Positions 1-7,731 of a DNA stretch of 39,716 nt are shown in pieces. This DNA comes from Clostridium sp. GTDB taxonomy: Bacteria > Bacillota > Clostridia > Lachnospirales > Lachnospiraceae. Location of the stretch: contig JAMPGS010000014.1 in the NCBI GenBank assembly GCA_023663815.1, positions 1 to 39,716 of the forward strand, in the 5' to 3' direction. Position 1 is the first letter of the stretch, and each line of letters opens with the position of its first letter. The notes under the pieces are model-generated. The model was not told where the DNA came from, searched no databases, and worked only from the letters and a program-made list of their open reading frames with translations. A program made the position numbers and the translations under genes.

Positions 1-43
1 GTATTCATCTTTTCAAGAAAGAAATTTCAGGAGGCAAATGAAT

Positions 44-1054
44 ATGGCCAATTCAACTCTTGCGTCCTCACCCTTCGCCGATACTATTTTTGACAGATTG
101 GACAGCCGATTTCAAAAAAATTTAATTTCGCCATACAGCATATTTGCCAGTATTGGCGGCCGCCGGTTGGAACTTCGTTTTCCTTCAAAAAATCATGCCG
201 CCATCATTGAACAGTGTGTTGGCAAATGGCTTATTCCAAAAATATCCGCACCAGATGCGCTCTTTTGCTTTTGGGCCGATGATTGTTCAAGTTATATCTA
301 TGCGGATTACCTGTCCGAGAGATGTCGCTTTCAAAATAAAAACGGATGGATTCTATATGCGCCGGGAGCCTGCCTAATAGGGGCGAATGTATCTGCTAAT
401 ATCTTTTATAATTGCCAACACTTGGCGCAAAAGCAGACGCCTATTCCTTATTGGGCCCTCAGTACTCTTGCAAATTACTGGGCTGGGACCGTTGGGCTGC
501 TTCCGCTGCACGGAGGAGCGGTGGGTATACGTAATAATGGAGTGCTGCTGGCGGCAAAAGGCGGGGGAGGAAAATCAACGCTTGCCGCTTCCTGCCTGTC
601 TGCGGGAATAGATTATATTGCGGACGACTATTTACTTGCCGATATGCACGGACCCCTGCGTGTCATGCCGTTATTTTCAACGTTAAAGCTGCATCAAGAT
701 ATGAAAGCGCAATTAAAACTTGAGCTGCCAATTATCTGGTCGGATGCGTCGCGAAGAGGAAAACAGGTGCTGGATGCATCCTCTCTCCCACTCCGCCATG
801 AAATGCTTATCCATGCCGTTGTTTTTCTTCATCTTGAAGAACGGGACGATGCAGTCATTAACGCCGTGCCCCCCGGCTCTATTGCAATACGATTGATTCA
901 GACTATGCTTCAGACAGCCGGCCTATATGACCCTGCAATCGCAAAAATAATTGTCAAAAGATTGTCCAAAATACCTGCTTATGATATGATACTTAGTAGA
1001 AAATTGGATCAAAATGTGGAAACGCTCCGCAGATTAATAGAAAGGATGAAATAA
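44..1054 (+). CDS. HPr kinase-related ATPase (PqqD-associated)
   Basis: The protein (336 aa) has a glycine-rich Walker A loop, AAKGGGGKSTLAAS, near residue 173, preceded by PLHGGAVG and followed by an acidic DYIADDYLLAD segment. This is the arrangement of the C-terminal half of HPr serine kinase and of HprK-related kinases found beside PqqD-like proteins. Members of this wider group phosphorylate a peptide or carrier protein; in paeninodin-type lasso peptide clusters a relative phosphorylates the precursor peptide. The substrate here is unknown, and no precursor peptide is visible in the window. AGGAGG at 29-34 is only 3 nt from an ATG at 38 but 9 nt from the ATG at 44, so I prefer 44. The stop codon directly abuts the next start codon, so the two genes are probably translated together. 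The operon may begin upstream of the window. Confidence 0.75.
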   Translation: MANSTLASSPFADTIFDRLDSRFQKNLISPYSIFASIGGRRLELRFPSKNHAAIIEQCVGKWLIPKISAPDALFCFWADDCSSYIYADYLSERCRFQNKNGWILYAPGACLIGANVSANIFYNCQHLAQKQTPIPYWALSTLANYWAGTVGLLPLHGGAVGIRNNGVLLAAKGGGGKSTLAASCLSAGIDYIADDYLLADMHGPLRVMPLFSTLKLHQDMKAQLKLELPIIWSDASRRGKQVLDASSLPLRHEMLIHAVVFLHLEERDDAVINAVPPGSIAIRLIQTMLQTAGLYDPAIAKIIVKRLSKIPAYDMILSRKLDQNVETLRRLIERMK

Positions 1055-1474
1055 ATGTATAAGCTTAATGAAGAAAAAATGTTTTTTGATATTGCTGACG
1101 GTCAGGCAATTGTCATCAATTTCCTTTCCGGTATGTATTATGGAACTACTTCCCTTGGTTCCGTTCTTTTAGAGCGTCTAATAAACGGCAACGCGCCTGA
1201 AGTAATTGCCGCTGCGGTAAAAACCCTTCCCGGCTGCCCGGAAGATTTTGATGCGCATCTGAATGATTTTCTTGCAGAATTATGTGCAAAAGAGATTCTT
1301 ATACCTTCAGCAACTCAGCCCGGCGGCGGGGAACCGATTGATAAAATGGCTTTGGAGGACGGTTTTGCTCTCACCCTCAATGAATTTTCAGAGGTACAGG
1401 ACTTAATTCTCGCCGATCCGGTTCATGACGTTGACGTATCGCAAGGCTGGCCCATTTTTAAAGAAAATGTATAA
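1055..1474 (+). CDS. PqqD-like protein with extended C-terminal tail
   Basis: Residues 1-85 look like a PqqD fold (RiPP recognition element): a short beta-rich start containing GQAIVINFLSGMYYGTTSLG, then helices ending in FLAELCAKEIL. Such domains bind leader peptides and present them to modifying enzymes. At 139 aa it is longer than a bare PqqD domain (about 90 aa). The extra tail carries LNEFSEVQDLILADP, then VHDVD, and ends near GWP; from memory this resembles a tail seen in other PqqD proteins paired with HPr-kinase-related ATPases. AAAGGATG lies just before the ATG inside the end of the kinase gene. The pair may act on a peptide made elsewhere, or the tail may itself be the target; both are inference. 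The gene ends 6 nt from the convergent glycosyltransferase, with no convincing terminator between them. Confidence 0.75.
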   Translation: MYKLNEEKMFFDIADGQAIVINFLSGMYYGTTSLGSVLLERLINGNAPEVIAAAVKTLPGCPEDFDAHLNDFLAELCAKEILIPSATQPGGGEPIDKMALEDGFALTLNEFSEVQDLILADPVHDVDVSQGWPIFKENV

Positions 1475-1480
1475 ATTTTT

Positions 1481-2416
1481 TTAAAAAAGTGATAAAACAA
1501 CTTTTATTAAGTCAAACAGCTTTTTATGAAATTTGCTCCTTCCACACAAAAATAAATATGTTTTCATTTTTAATGCCTCCGCTTTTTTTCCATTTTTTGC
1601 GGCAAGGTTATATCTGCGCTGTAATTTCCAGCAAAGAATACGCCTTTTTTCATAGAACGAACGAATCCCGCAAATTGCGGCAATCTCGTCTACAAGCTTC
1701 TCGAAGCAGGCGTATCTTTCTTTTTCTTCGGCCTGCGTCAATTCTTTTCTGGAATGACTATTTGGATGCACTCTGACGCCATATAATTGCTTTTGAATGG
1801 TAGGACAATTATATCGGTACATGTATGGCAGCAACATCTGAAAATTTTGGCCTACGGAATATTCTGGAATCTTTTTTTCTGGATAAATAGAAAAAAAATC
1901 TTTTGTTTTTAACATATAGCAGCCGCAGCATACAAATGTTCTTCCCTCTAAAATGTCAAAAAAAATAGTTTCTTTTTTCAAATCCCCCAGACTTTCCCCA
2001 ACCCCGCTCATATATCCGTTATCGTTAAAATAGTACATGATAGAACGGACACAGTGATATTCCGGACGCCTTGCTAAAAAATCTACTCTAATCGCCACAG
2101 AATCTGGTTCCAGTACATCATCGCTATCCGGCCATATTAAATATTCTCCGGTCACATATTTCAGCCCCTGATTAATAGCCGCTGAAGCGTTTTTATGGGA
2201 AGCCTGTACAATTCGATATTTATATCCCCGTTCCGCAAATTTCTTTCTGTAGCTTTCCGCCACCTTCAAAGTGCAGTCTGCAGAGCCGTCGTCAATAAGA
2301 ATCATTTCAATAAACGGATATGTTTGATTAAGAACAGACTCAAGCATTTTTCCTAAATATTGTTCTCCGTTAAAAACCGGAGTTACGCAGGATACGAGGC
2401 CTTTTTGATAATACAT
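1481..2416 (-). CDS. Family 2 glycosyltransferase
   Basis: The protein (311 aa) begins with a GT-A fold typical of family GT2: VSCVTPVFNGEQYL, then MILIDDGSADCT, then the metal-binding acidic motif IWPDSDDVLEPDS near residue 90. It should transfer a sugar from a nucleotide-sugar donor at the cytoplasmic face of the membrane; donor and acceptor cannot be read from sequence. The C-terminal 60 residues are basic and end in a hydrophobic stretch, which fits peripheral membrane attachment. An ATG at 2431 has no ribosome binding site, whereas the ATG at 2416 has GGAAGAG 6 nt upstream, so I chose 2416. The gene is the only - strand gene within the left-hand + strand locus and is read from its own, unidentified promoter in the 2417-2598 gap. 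Confidence 0.85.
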   Translation of the reverse strand: MYYQKGLVSCVTPVFNGEQYLGKMLESVLNQTYPFIEMILIDDGSADCTLKVAESYRKKFAERGYKYRIVQASHKNASAAINQGLKYVTGEYLIWPDSDDVLEPDSVAIRVDFLARRPEYHCVRSIMYYFNDNGYMSGVGESLGDLKKETIFFDILEGRTFVCCGCYMLKTKDFFSIYPEKKIPEYSVGQNFQMLLPYMYRYNCPTIQKQLYGVRVHPNSHSRKELTQAEEKERYACFEKLVDEIAAICGIRSFYEKRRILCWKLQRRYNLAAKNGKKAEALKMKTYLFLCGRSKFHKKLFDLIKVVLSLF

Positions 2417-2544
2417 TTTATACTCTTCCATTCTTAGGGTTTACCAGAAATTAAGTATCTATCCCAAAGCAATACTAAAGCAATCATAATGCAATAGGCT
2501 TTGTACACAGTTTACATGACGCTGATTTAGAAAGCAATAACTAC

Positions 2545-2573
2545 TTGTAATTTACCGCAAACAATGATATCCT
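2545..2573 (+). promoter_or_regulatory. Possible promoter for the glycosyltransferase at 2599
   Basis: TTGTAA (2545-2550) and TATCCT (2568-2573) are separated by 17 nt. They would place the transcription start about 20 nt before the start codon. The -10 matches the consensus at only four of six positions. The remainder of the 182-nt divergent gap (2417-2598) is AT-rich and shows no other clear element. Confidence 0.3.
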
Positions 2574-2598
2574 TTTATTTTAAGTAATATTTTAGAGG

Positions 2599-3639
2599 AT
2601 GTGTGGATATATTTTGGGCCAAATTGATATTAAAGCGCTTATAACTGTAATTGTACCGATTTATAATGGCGAATTATTTTTATCTGCATGTATCAAATCA
2701 GTATTGGAACAAAGCTACCCCCATTGGGAACTACTGTTAATTGACGACGGTTCTTCTGACCGTTCCGCGGAAATCTGCGAGCGGTATGCTTTGCTTGACC
2801 CACGCATTTTTCTTTTACGCCTGCCCCATGGCGGAGTATCTATTGCACGCAACGCAGGACTTACCTATGGACGTGGGGATTATTTTTTCTTTCTTGACTG
2901 CGACGACCTCATTCATCCGCAGACGCTGGAAACGGAATTACGGTTAATGCAGGCTCACAACAGCGCCTTTGCCGGCCTGACGCTTACCAGAATAAAAGCC
3001 GATTTTAAGCTTTCTGGACAGCCGATGCCGCTTATGCCTGAATATCGGTGTTTATCTCCTGTCATGCTGCGCAATCTTTTTGGAAATTGCAGTGTTTATG
3101 ATTTAGGCGCAATTGGAGGGAAGCTGTTAGCCCGTTCTGCAGTTGAGGGCCTTTTCTTTCCTGAAACGATTGCTTCCGGTGAGGATACGCTCTTTTTGCT
3201 GGATGTTATCGCCCGCATTGAATCGCCAGCCGTCATTCTCACAGGAAGTAGCTATTTCCGGCGGAATCATCAAGGCAACACATATCATCTTCAAACCTTT
3301 GAATTAAAAATGCATTATATTGAAGCGAGTTCGCGTCTGCGCGCCCGCTACTTTGAATTGTACGGTACGCCGGGCTGCTGGGAACAATTATGTTTTCTTA
3401 ATGTTTTTAACTGGTATGTTGACTCGCAGACTAATCCTAAATCTGCATATTATACAAATGAATTACGCCAGAGGCTGCTGGAACTGCTCCATGACGACTA
3501 TGCCCGCTTCCTTCCTCTGAAACGGAAATGCACCGCAAAACTGTATCTTTTTAGTCCGCCTTTATACTGGTTTTTAAAAAAATTCTATTGGCGGCTTCAT
3601 AAATTACTAACCGGCAAGGGAGACCCCGCGCTGGAATAG
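2599..3639 (+). CDS. Family 2 glycosyltransferase
   Basis: The 346-aa protein has the GT2 hallmarks in order: ITVIVPIYNGELFLSACI, LLLIDDGSSDRS, GVSIARNAGL and the metal-binding FFLDCDDLIHP, all in the first 120 residues. A GEDTLFLLDVI motif follows near residue 195; such acidic motifs often supply the catalytic base in this family. The C-terminus is basic and aromatic and probably attaches to the membrane. The start is uncertain: AGAGG (2594-2598) touches the ATG, and no better in-frame start with a ribosome binding site was found. The gene is followed after 62 nt by the ABC exporter, so both probably act on the same glycan or glycosylated product. It is similar in type to, but not a close copy of, the GT2 gene on the opposite strand. 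Confidence 0.85.
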   Translation: MCGYILGQIDIKALITVIVPIYNGELFLSACIKSVLEQSYPHWELLLIDDGSSDRSAEICERYALLDPRIFLLRLPHGGVSIARNAGLTYGRGDYFFFLDCDDLIHPQTLETELRLMQAHNSAFAGLTLTRIKADFKLSGQPMPLMPEYRCLSPVMLRNLFGNCSVYDLGAIGGKLLARSAVEGLFFPETIASGEDTLFLLDVIARIESPAVILTGSSYFRRNHQGNTYHLQTFELKMHYIEASSRLRARYFELYGTPGCWEQLCFLNVFNWYVDSQTNPKSAYYTNELRQRLLELLHDDYARFLPLKRKCTAKLYLFSPPLYWFLKKFYWRLHKLLTGKGDPALE

Positions 3640-3701
3640 CCGCCAAATATAATTTTAGCCATAAAATAGAATGTCACTGTATCGAATAAGGGAAAAATAT
3701 T

Positions 3702-5402
3702 ATGCCTAATAAAATAAAATACCTGCTCTCCATTCTTGATAAAAAAAATCTACATACCTTTTTTATCTATTTGCTGCTCAGCATTATAAGCCCGGCATTG
3801 GATATCTTTAGCTTTTCCATGCTGCTGCATATCCTCAACCAAATGCTTACGAAAATACAGTCCAGCTCCTTTATGATTGGACTGTGCCTTTGTCTTGCCG
3901 TTATCTGTATTGGAAAGGGTCTGCTTGAACTATATAGAACGCGTATCGCTAACCGTTTCCTTTATGATAGTATGCAAACCCTCTCATTCCGCTTTTTTGA
4001 CCTTTTTCTGCACGAAGAATTGTTGGAACACTATAAAAAATCCCCCATGCATGCAGTTGAAATTATCCGTTCGGATGCCCTAAACAGTATCCGAATTGTC
4101 ACAGATTCTGTCAGCGTTATAATTCAGTGCTGCACATTGACGGCATATGCTGTGGTTCTTATCTGTCAAACTGGATGGATGGGTGTTATCAGCATGGCGC
4201 TATTGGTAATTTGGATGCTGCTGCGCTACCACACAATGCGTGAGCGGATTGATAAATTTGGAGAACTGCGCCGCAGCTGCCTTATACAGACAAACGCTAA
4301 TATTACAACTTCTTTCGGGGCCTACAAGGAACTCCGCACTAGCCGAGACACAATCCATCTGCAAGACCGATTTGAGACCACCAGCCGACGCCATGCAAAA
4401 ATCGAATCGGATTTTTCCTACATGCAGAATCTTGTGCTGGTGCTGATGCGCAACAGCGTCATGGCGGCAATTTACCTGTTGCTGGTAATTGTATTGCTGC
4501 TTCAGTTTGAATTAAGCGCCATTGTGCCGTACCTTGTAATTTACGCAACCCTTATGCTGAAACTGGAACCAATCTCCTATGGGATTATCAGCGCTATGAA
4601 CCGTATCCAATTTTCAAATAAATCTTATAAAGTCGTTCAGGAAACTCACGCGCGTTATCTTGCCTACCGGCAAAGGCTGGCCGCTGAAGCAAAAAAACGA
4701 AAAATCACCCCTTCTCTCCAAGAGGGAATTGAAGTGCGCAATCTAACGTTTGGATATCCGGGCAAAAAAATATTGTTTGAAAATGCCGAGATAAGCATAC
4801 CTGCCGGAAAAACTGTAGCCTTAATCGGCATGTCAGGTTCGGGCAAAACCACTTTCCTTGACTTGCTGCTTGGATTACTGCATCCTCAATCCGGTTCCGT
4901 GTGCTTTGACAATTACGACCTTGTGAGCGGTACTGACCCAGAGGGGGAATGTACTGCTTTCCTAGGTGAAATTGTCAGCTATATCCCCCAAACCGTTTAC
5001 TTAAACGGTGAAACTATCCGACATAACGTTGCATTTATGGAAAGCTATGATACCATCAATGAAGAACGAGTTATCGAAAGCTTAAAAGCAGCCCATATTT
5101 GGGATGATGTATGTGAGATGCCTCAGGGACTTGATACCTTGATTGGTGAAGAAGGCGTTGCCATTTCCGGCGGACAGCGACAGCGCATCGCATTGGCAAG
5201 AACATTGTACAAGGACTCCGCCCTGCTTATTCTCGACGAAGCAACCGCCGGCTTAGACTATCAAACCGAAAAAGCGGTCATGGACTCTATTTTCAGTATC
5301 AAAAATAAAACCGTTCTGCTTGCAACCCACCACATGGCGCTTGCCGACCGATGCGATATGGTATATAAAATTGAAAACAAAAAAATTGTACGTGTGCGGT
5401 AA
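3702..5402 (+). CDS. ABC exporter with fused membrane and ATPase domains
   Basis: The 566-aa half-transporter starts with about 330 residues containing hydrophobic segments consistent with the six-helix exporter fold. A nucleotide-binding domain follows: Walker A GMSGSGKTT near residue 376, Q-loop YIPQ, signature ISGGQRQR near 488, Walker B LLILDEATAGLD near 508 and H-loop ATHHM. Proteins of this MsbA/PglK-like shape work as dimers and move lipids, lipid-linked glycans or peptides out of the cytoplasm. There is no N-terminal C39 peptidase domain. Next to the PqqD/kinase pair it could export a modified peptide; next to two glycosyltransferases it could flip a glycolipid; the sequence does not decide. 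AAGGGA lies upstream of the ATG. The gene ends 12 nt from the convergent pyruvyltransferase, with no obvious hairpin between. Confidence 0.88.
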   Translation: MPNKIKYLLSILDKKNLHTFFIYLLLSIISPALDIFSFSMLLHILNQMLTKIQSSSFMIGLCLCLAVICIGKGLLELYRTRIANRFLYDSMQTLSFRFFDLFLHEELLEHYKKSPMHAVEIIRSDALNSIRIVTDSVSVIIQCCTLTAYAVVLICQTGWMGVISMALLVIWMLLRYHTMRERIDKFGELRRSCLIQTNANITTSFGAYKELRTSRDTIHLQDRFETTSRRHAKIESDFSYMQNLVLVLMRNSVMAAIYLLLVIVLLLQFELSAIVPYLVIYATLMLKLEPISYGIISAMNRIQFSNKSYKVVQETHARYLAYRQRLAAEAKKRKITPSLQEGIEVRNLTFGYPGKKILFENAEISIPAGKTVALIGMSGSGKTTFLDLLLGLLHPQSGSVCFDNYDLVSGTDPEGECTAFLGEIVSYIPQTVYLNGETIRHNVAFMESYDTINEERVIESLKAAHIWDDVCEMPQGLDTLIGEEGVAISGGQRQRIALARTLYKDSALLILDEATAGLDYQTEKAVMDSIFSIKNKTVLLATHHMALADRCDMVYKIENKKIVRVR

Positions 5403-5414
5403 TAAAAAGGAATT

Positions 5415-6557
5415 TTAGGGATATAATATCTCTTTTTTAATAAATGCCTGCGAACATTCCCTTTCTTTTCTTAAAAATTCCCCCACCTGCTCCCAATTGA
5501 TTGGTTCGTCAATCTCGACAGTTTTTCCATCGATATTTCCTAAACGGTTTTTCAAACGGCATAAATCCAATAAATTTAATATTCTAGCGCCTTTGGGGCC
5601 GTGCGAAAATACCGCAAACTGTTTTTGAAACATGATAGACATGGCCGTGCCATGAAATGAATTAGTTACTACATACTCTGCATAGTAAAATAAATTTAAA
5701 AATTCTAATGGACTGCATCCAACAATATATTTGCTTTTAGGCGTCCAACGGGCAATGTTTTTATCCGCATTATTTGAAGTCAGCAATAAAACGCTTAAAC
5801 TGCTTTTCTTCTCAAGGCATTTTAAATACTCTGCCATTGCTGTGTTATATTCTGCATAATATACAACAATATACTTTTCTTTCCTTCTTTTTTGCTTCGT
5901 GGCCAATGCTTCCCACTCTTCCTTTTCAAGAAGAAATACAGGATCCAAGGCAACGGTTAATGGTTTATCATACATTTGCCTGATATATGGTACTGCCTGC
6001 CGCTCACGCAGGGAAATCAAATTAAAATTAGCAAGCAGCTTCGACAAACTGTCTCTGTATCTATCAGGCAAACATTCCGAACCAAGACTAGCCGCATAAG
6101 CAATATAACGTTTCTCTTCCCCGCTCCATGGGCGGAACGTACAAAAATATCCTTCCTGAAACCCATCGGTTATCTCTGGATTCCATACTTGATCGCTTCC
6201 AACAACGTAAATGTCAATTTTTGCTTTTCTCCCAAATTCATAAATATCTCTGCTGGAATTTAACATTTTCCTGCTTTTTATAAGGTATTTTTTTCTAAAA
6301 CAATTCATCTTATATTTCGTCGCAAATTTATCACAAAATTGTTTTAACGCTTTTATTTGACGCTTTATATGGTAGCCTCTGCACCAAAATCGGTAAATCC
6401 AATTATCCCGCATCAGCTTATAGCGGGAACGCAAAGGCTCAGGGAAATATGGGATTAAAATTGTCTTTTGATATTTATTTAGATAAGTCTTTAACGCATA
6501 ACTTTGAAGCAGCGCGCCATAGTCGTCCGCCCAATAAAAAGTTAAAATACCAATCAT
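5415..6557 (-). CDS. Polysaccharide pyruvyl transferase family protein
   Basis: The 380-aa protein starts with MIGILTFYWADDYGALLQSY and contains VVGSDQVWNPEITDG, LISLRERQAVPYI and, near the C-terminus, VVTNSFHGTAMSIMF. These are the signature regions of the PF04230 (CsaB/WcaK-like) family, which transfers pyruvyl ketals from phosphoenolpyruvate to sugars; some members have other substrates. The start at 6557 is set by an ATGA overlap with the stop of the preceding Fe-S gene and by AAGGGA 5 nt upstream; a longer reading frame from 6659 lies entirely within that gene. It is the last gene of the polysaccharide operon. Pairing with an Fe-S protein of the F420 hydrogenase beta type is common for this family in surface-polysaccharide loci. 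Confidence 0.88.
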   Translation of the reverse strand: MIGILTFYWADDYGALLQSYALKTYLNKYQKTILIPYFPEPLRSRYKLMRDNWIYRFWCRGYHIKRQIKALKQFCDKFATKYKMNCFRKKYLIKSRKMLNSSRDIYEFGRKAKIDIYVVGSDQVWNPEITDGFQEGYFCTFRPWSGEEKRYIAYAASLGSECLPDRYRDSLSKLLANFNLISLRERQAVPYIRQMYDKPLTVALDPVFLLEKEEWEALATKQKRRKEKYIVVYYAEYNTAMAEYLKCLEKKSSLSVLLLTSNNADKNIARWTPKSKYIVGCSPLEFLNLFYYAEYVVTNSFHGTAMSIMFQKQFAVFSHGPKGARILNLLDLCRLKNRLGNIDGKTVEIDEPINWEQVGEFLRKERECSQAFIKKEILYP

Positions 6558-7645
6558 AGCCATCCCTTTTTCAACATTTTTTCTATGATGCTCAGCGGCA
6601 AAAAACAATTTAACGCCATAAACAACCGTCTTTTTTGCGGTATAGGCGTTGGAATACAAAGTCTAGGCTGCAAAGCTTCCTCCTCCGTACACTGAAAATA
6701 TCGAAATTTCTCTTTCACCGCCTCCCAAAGCTTCACAGCTTTTCGATTATGAAGAATCATAAGGGACGTCCCCATTTTGTCATCCATCTTTGGGTTTACA
6801 TTCTCAATCCCCCAAAAATCCCCAATCGTAATATCGCTGTCTCTTTCTGTGGTGGTAAAAGGGCATTGGTAACAGGAAGGCCGAATATTATAATTCCGAA
6901 AATAAAGCCTGCAAAACACATTGTCGTTTATGGAACCGCTATACTCTTTTCCTCCGATAGTCATGGATACCGTATGTCCATTATCCTTTCCGCGTTTATC
7001 CCGAAAGTAAAATTCAGACAATTTCCCATGAAATCTTCTTTCCAGCTCCGCCACATATTTTCCCCATATTCCCGGCGAGGGAACTCCATAACAAATCAAA
7101 TCAACCAGCAAAAGATTTTTATTTTCTTTTCCCACATACTGTTTTACTGCCTGACATTGACAAGGGGTTCCAGAAAACAATACCAGCTTGCCGTCTTTCA
7201 ATAATTGTTTCACTTTTTCATAGCATCCGGCCAAATTGCTTTGCACATATTTTGTCTTTTGCAGCATTGCAAGTTCATTTATATCTTGAACGGCTTTATG
7301 CTGCACTGAACCGTCCTCTCCCATAGCCGCCCCAAATACGATTCCGCCTTTAACCAAAATCCATTCCGCCAAAATAGGAAATACGCCCCCAGAAGTGCTT
7401 GCATAACGGATTTTATTATCGATAGCCTGTGCGGCAAGATATATTTTTTCTTTTTTCCCTGCCCCTGCTTTTTTATGCGGGCAGACCGCCTCACATTTTC
7501 CACAGTGGCTGCATTTTCTTTTATTTATTGAAGGATAAAGAAACCCTTCTTTATCCGCTCTCATACTTACCGCGTGAAATGGACAGGAAGCAACGCATAG
7601 GCCGCAGCCGTAACACCCTGCTTTTTCGCTAAAAATTTTTTTCAT
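6554..7645 (-). CDS. Fe-S protein with F420 hydrogenase/dehydrogenase beta-subunit domain
   Basis: The N-terminus holds two 4Fe-4S ferredoxin motifs, CYGCGLCVASCPF and CSHCGKCEAVCPH, within the first 60 residues. A coenzyme F420 hydrogenase/dehydrogenase beta-subunit-like domain follows, with STSGGVF, LVLFSGTPCQCQAVK, DLICYGVPSPGIW and CYQCPFTTTERDSDITIGDFWG. Extra conserved cysteines in the last motifs suggest a further cluster or flavin site. Relatives in polysaccharide loci are presumed to supply electrons to a modification step, but the reaction is not established. I prefer the ATG at 7645, which places the ferredoxin motif 10 residues in; an ATG at 7672 lacks a ribosome binding site. The stop overlaps the pyruvyltransferase start (ATGA), so the two products are probably made in matched amounts. 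Confidence 0.85.
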   Translation of the reverse strand: MKKIFSEKAGCYGCGLCVASCPFHAVSMRADKEGFLYPSINKRKCSHCGKCEAVCPHKKAGAGKKEKIYLAAQAIDNKIRYASTSGGVFPILAEWILVKGGIVFGAAMGEDGSVQHKAVQDINELAMLQKTKYVQSNLAGCYEKVKQLLKDGKLVLFSGTPCQCQAVKQYVGKENKNLLLVDLICYGVPSPGIWGKYVAELERRFHGKLSEFYFRDKRGKDNGHTVSMTIGGKEYSGSINDNVFCRLYFRNYNIRPSCYQCPFTTTERDSDITIGDFWGIENVNPKMDDKMGTSLMILHNRKAVKLWEAVKEKFRYFQCTEEEALQPRLCIPTPIPQKRRLFMALNCFLPLSIIEKMLKKGWL

Positions 7646-7731
7646 TCCTTTTCTCAATTTGAAAGTTGGCATGTTTTGTAAACTATGTTTTTCAAGCTAT
7701 ATTTTTCAAATTATACTTTTCATTCAAACTA

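Noticed and set aside
1472-1490. Terminator between the PqqD gene and the convergent glycosyltransferase gene
   Set aside because: The sequence is only a run of T followed by A, with no GC-containing stem.
44-5402. Complete lasso peptide cluster
   Set aside because: Only the kinase, a PqqD-like protein and an ABC exporter are present. No precursor, cyclase (asparagine-synthase-like) or B2 protease gene is seen, so the claim cannot be made from this window.
6635-7204. 189-codon open frame on the + strand
   Set aside because: It is antisense to the Fe-S/F420-beta gene, whose conserved cysteine motifs are clear. No ribosome binding site or domain supports the + frame.
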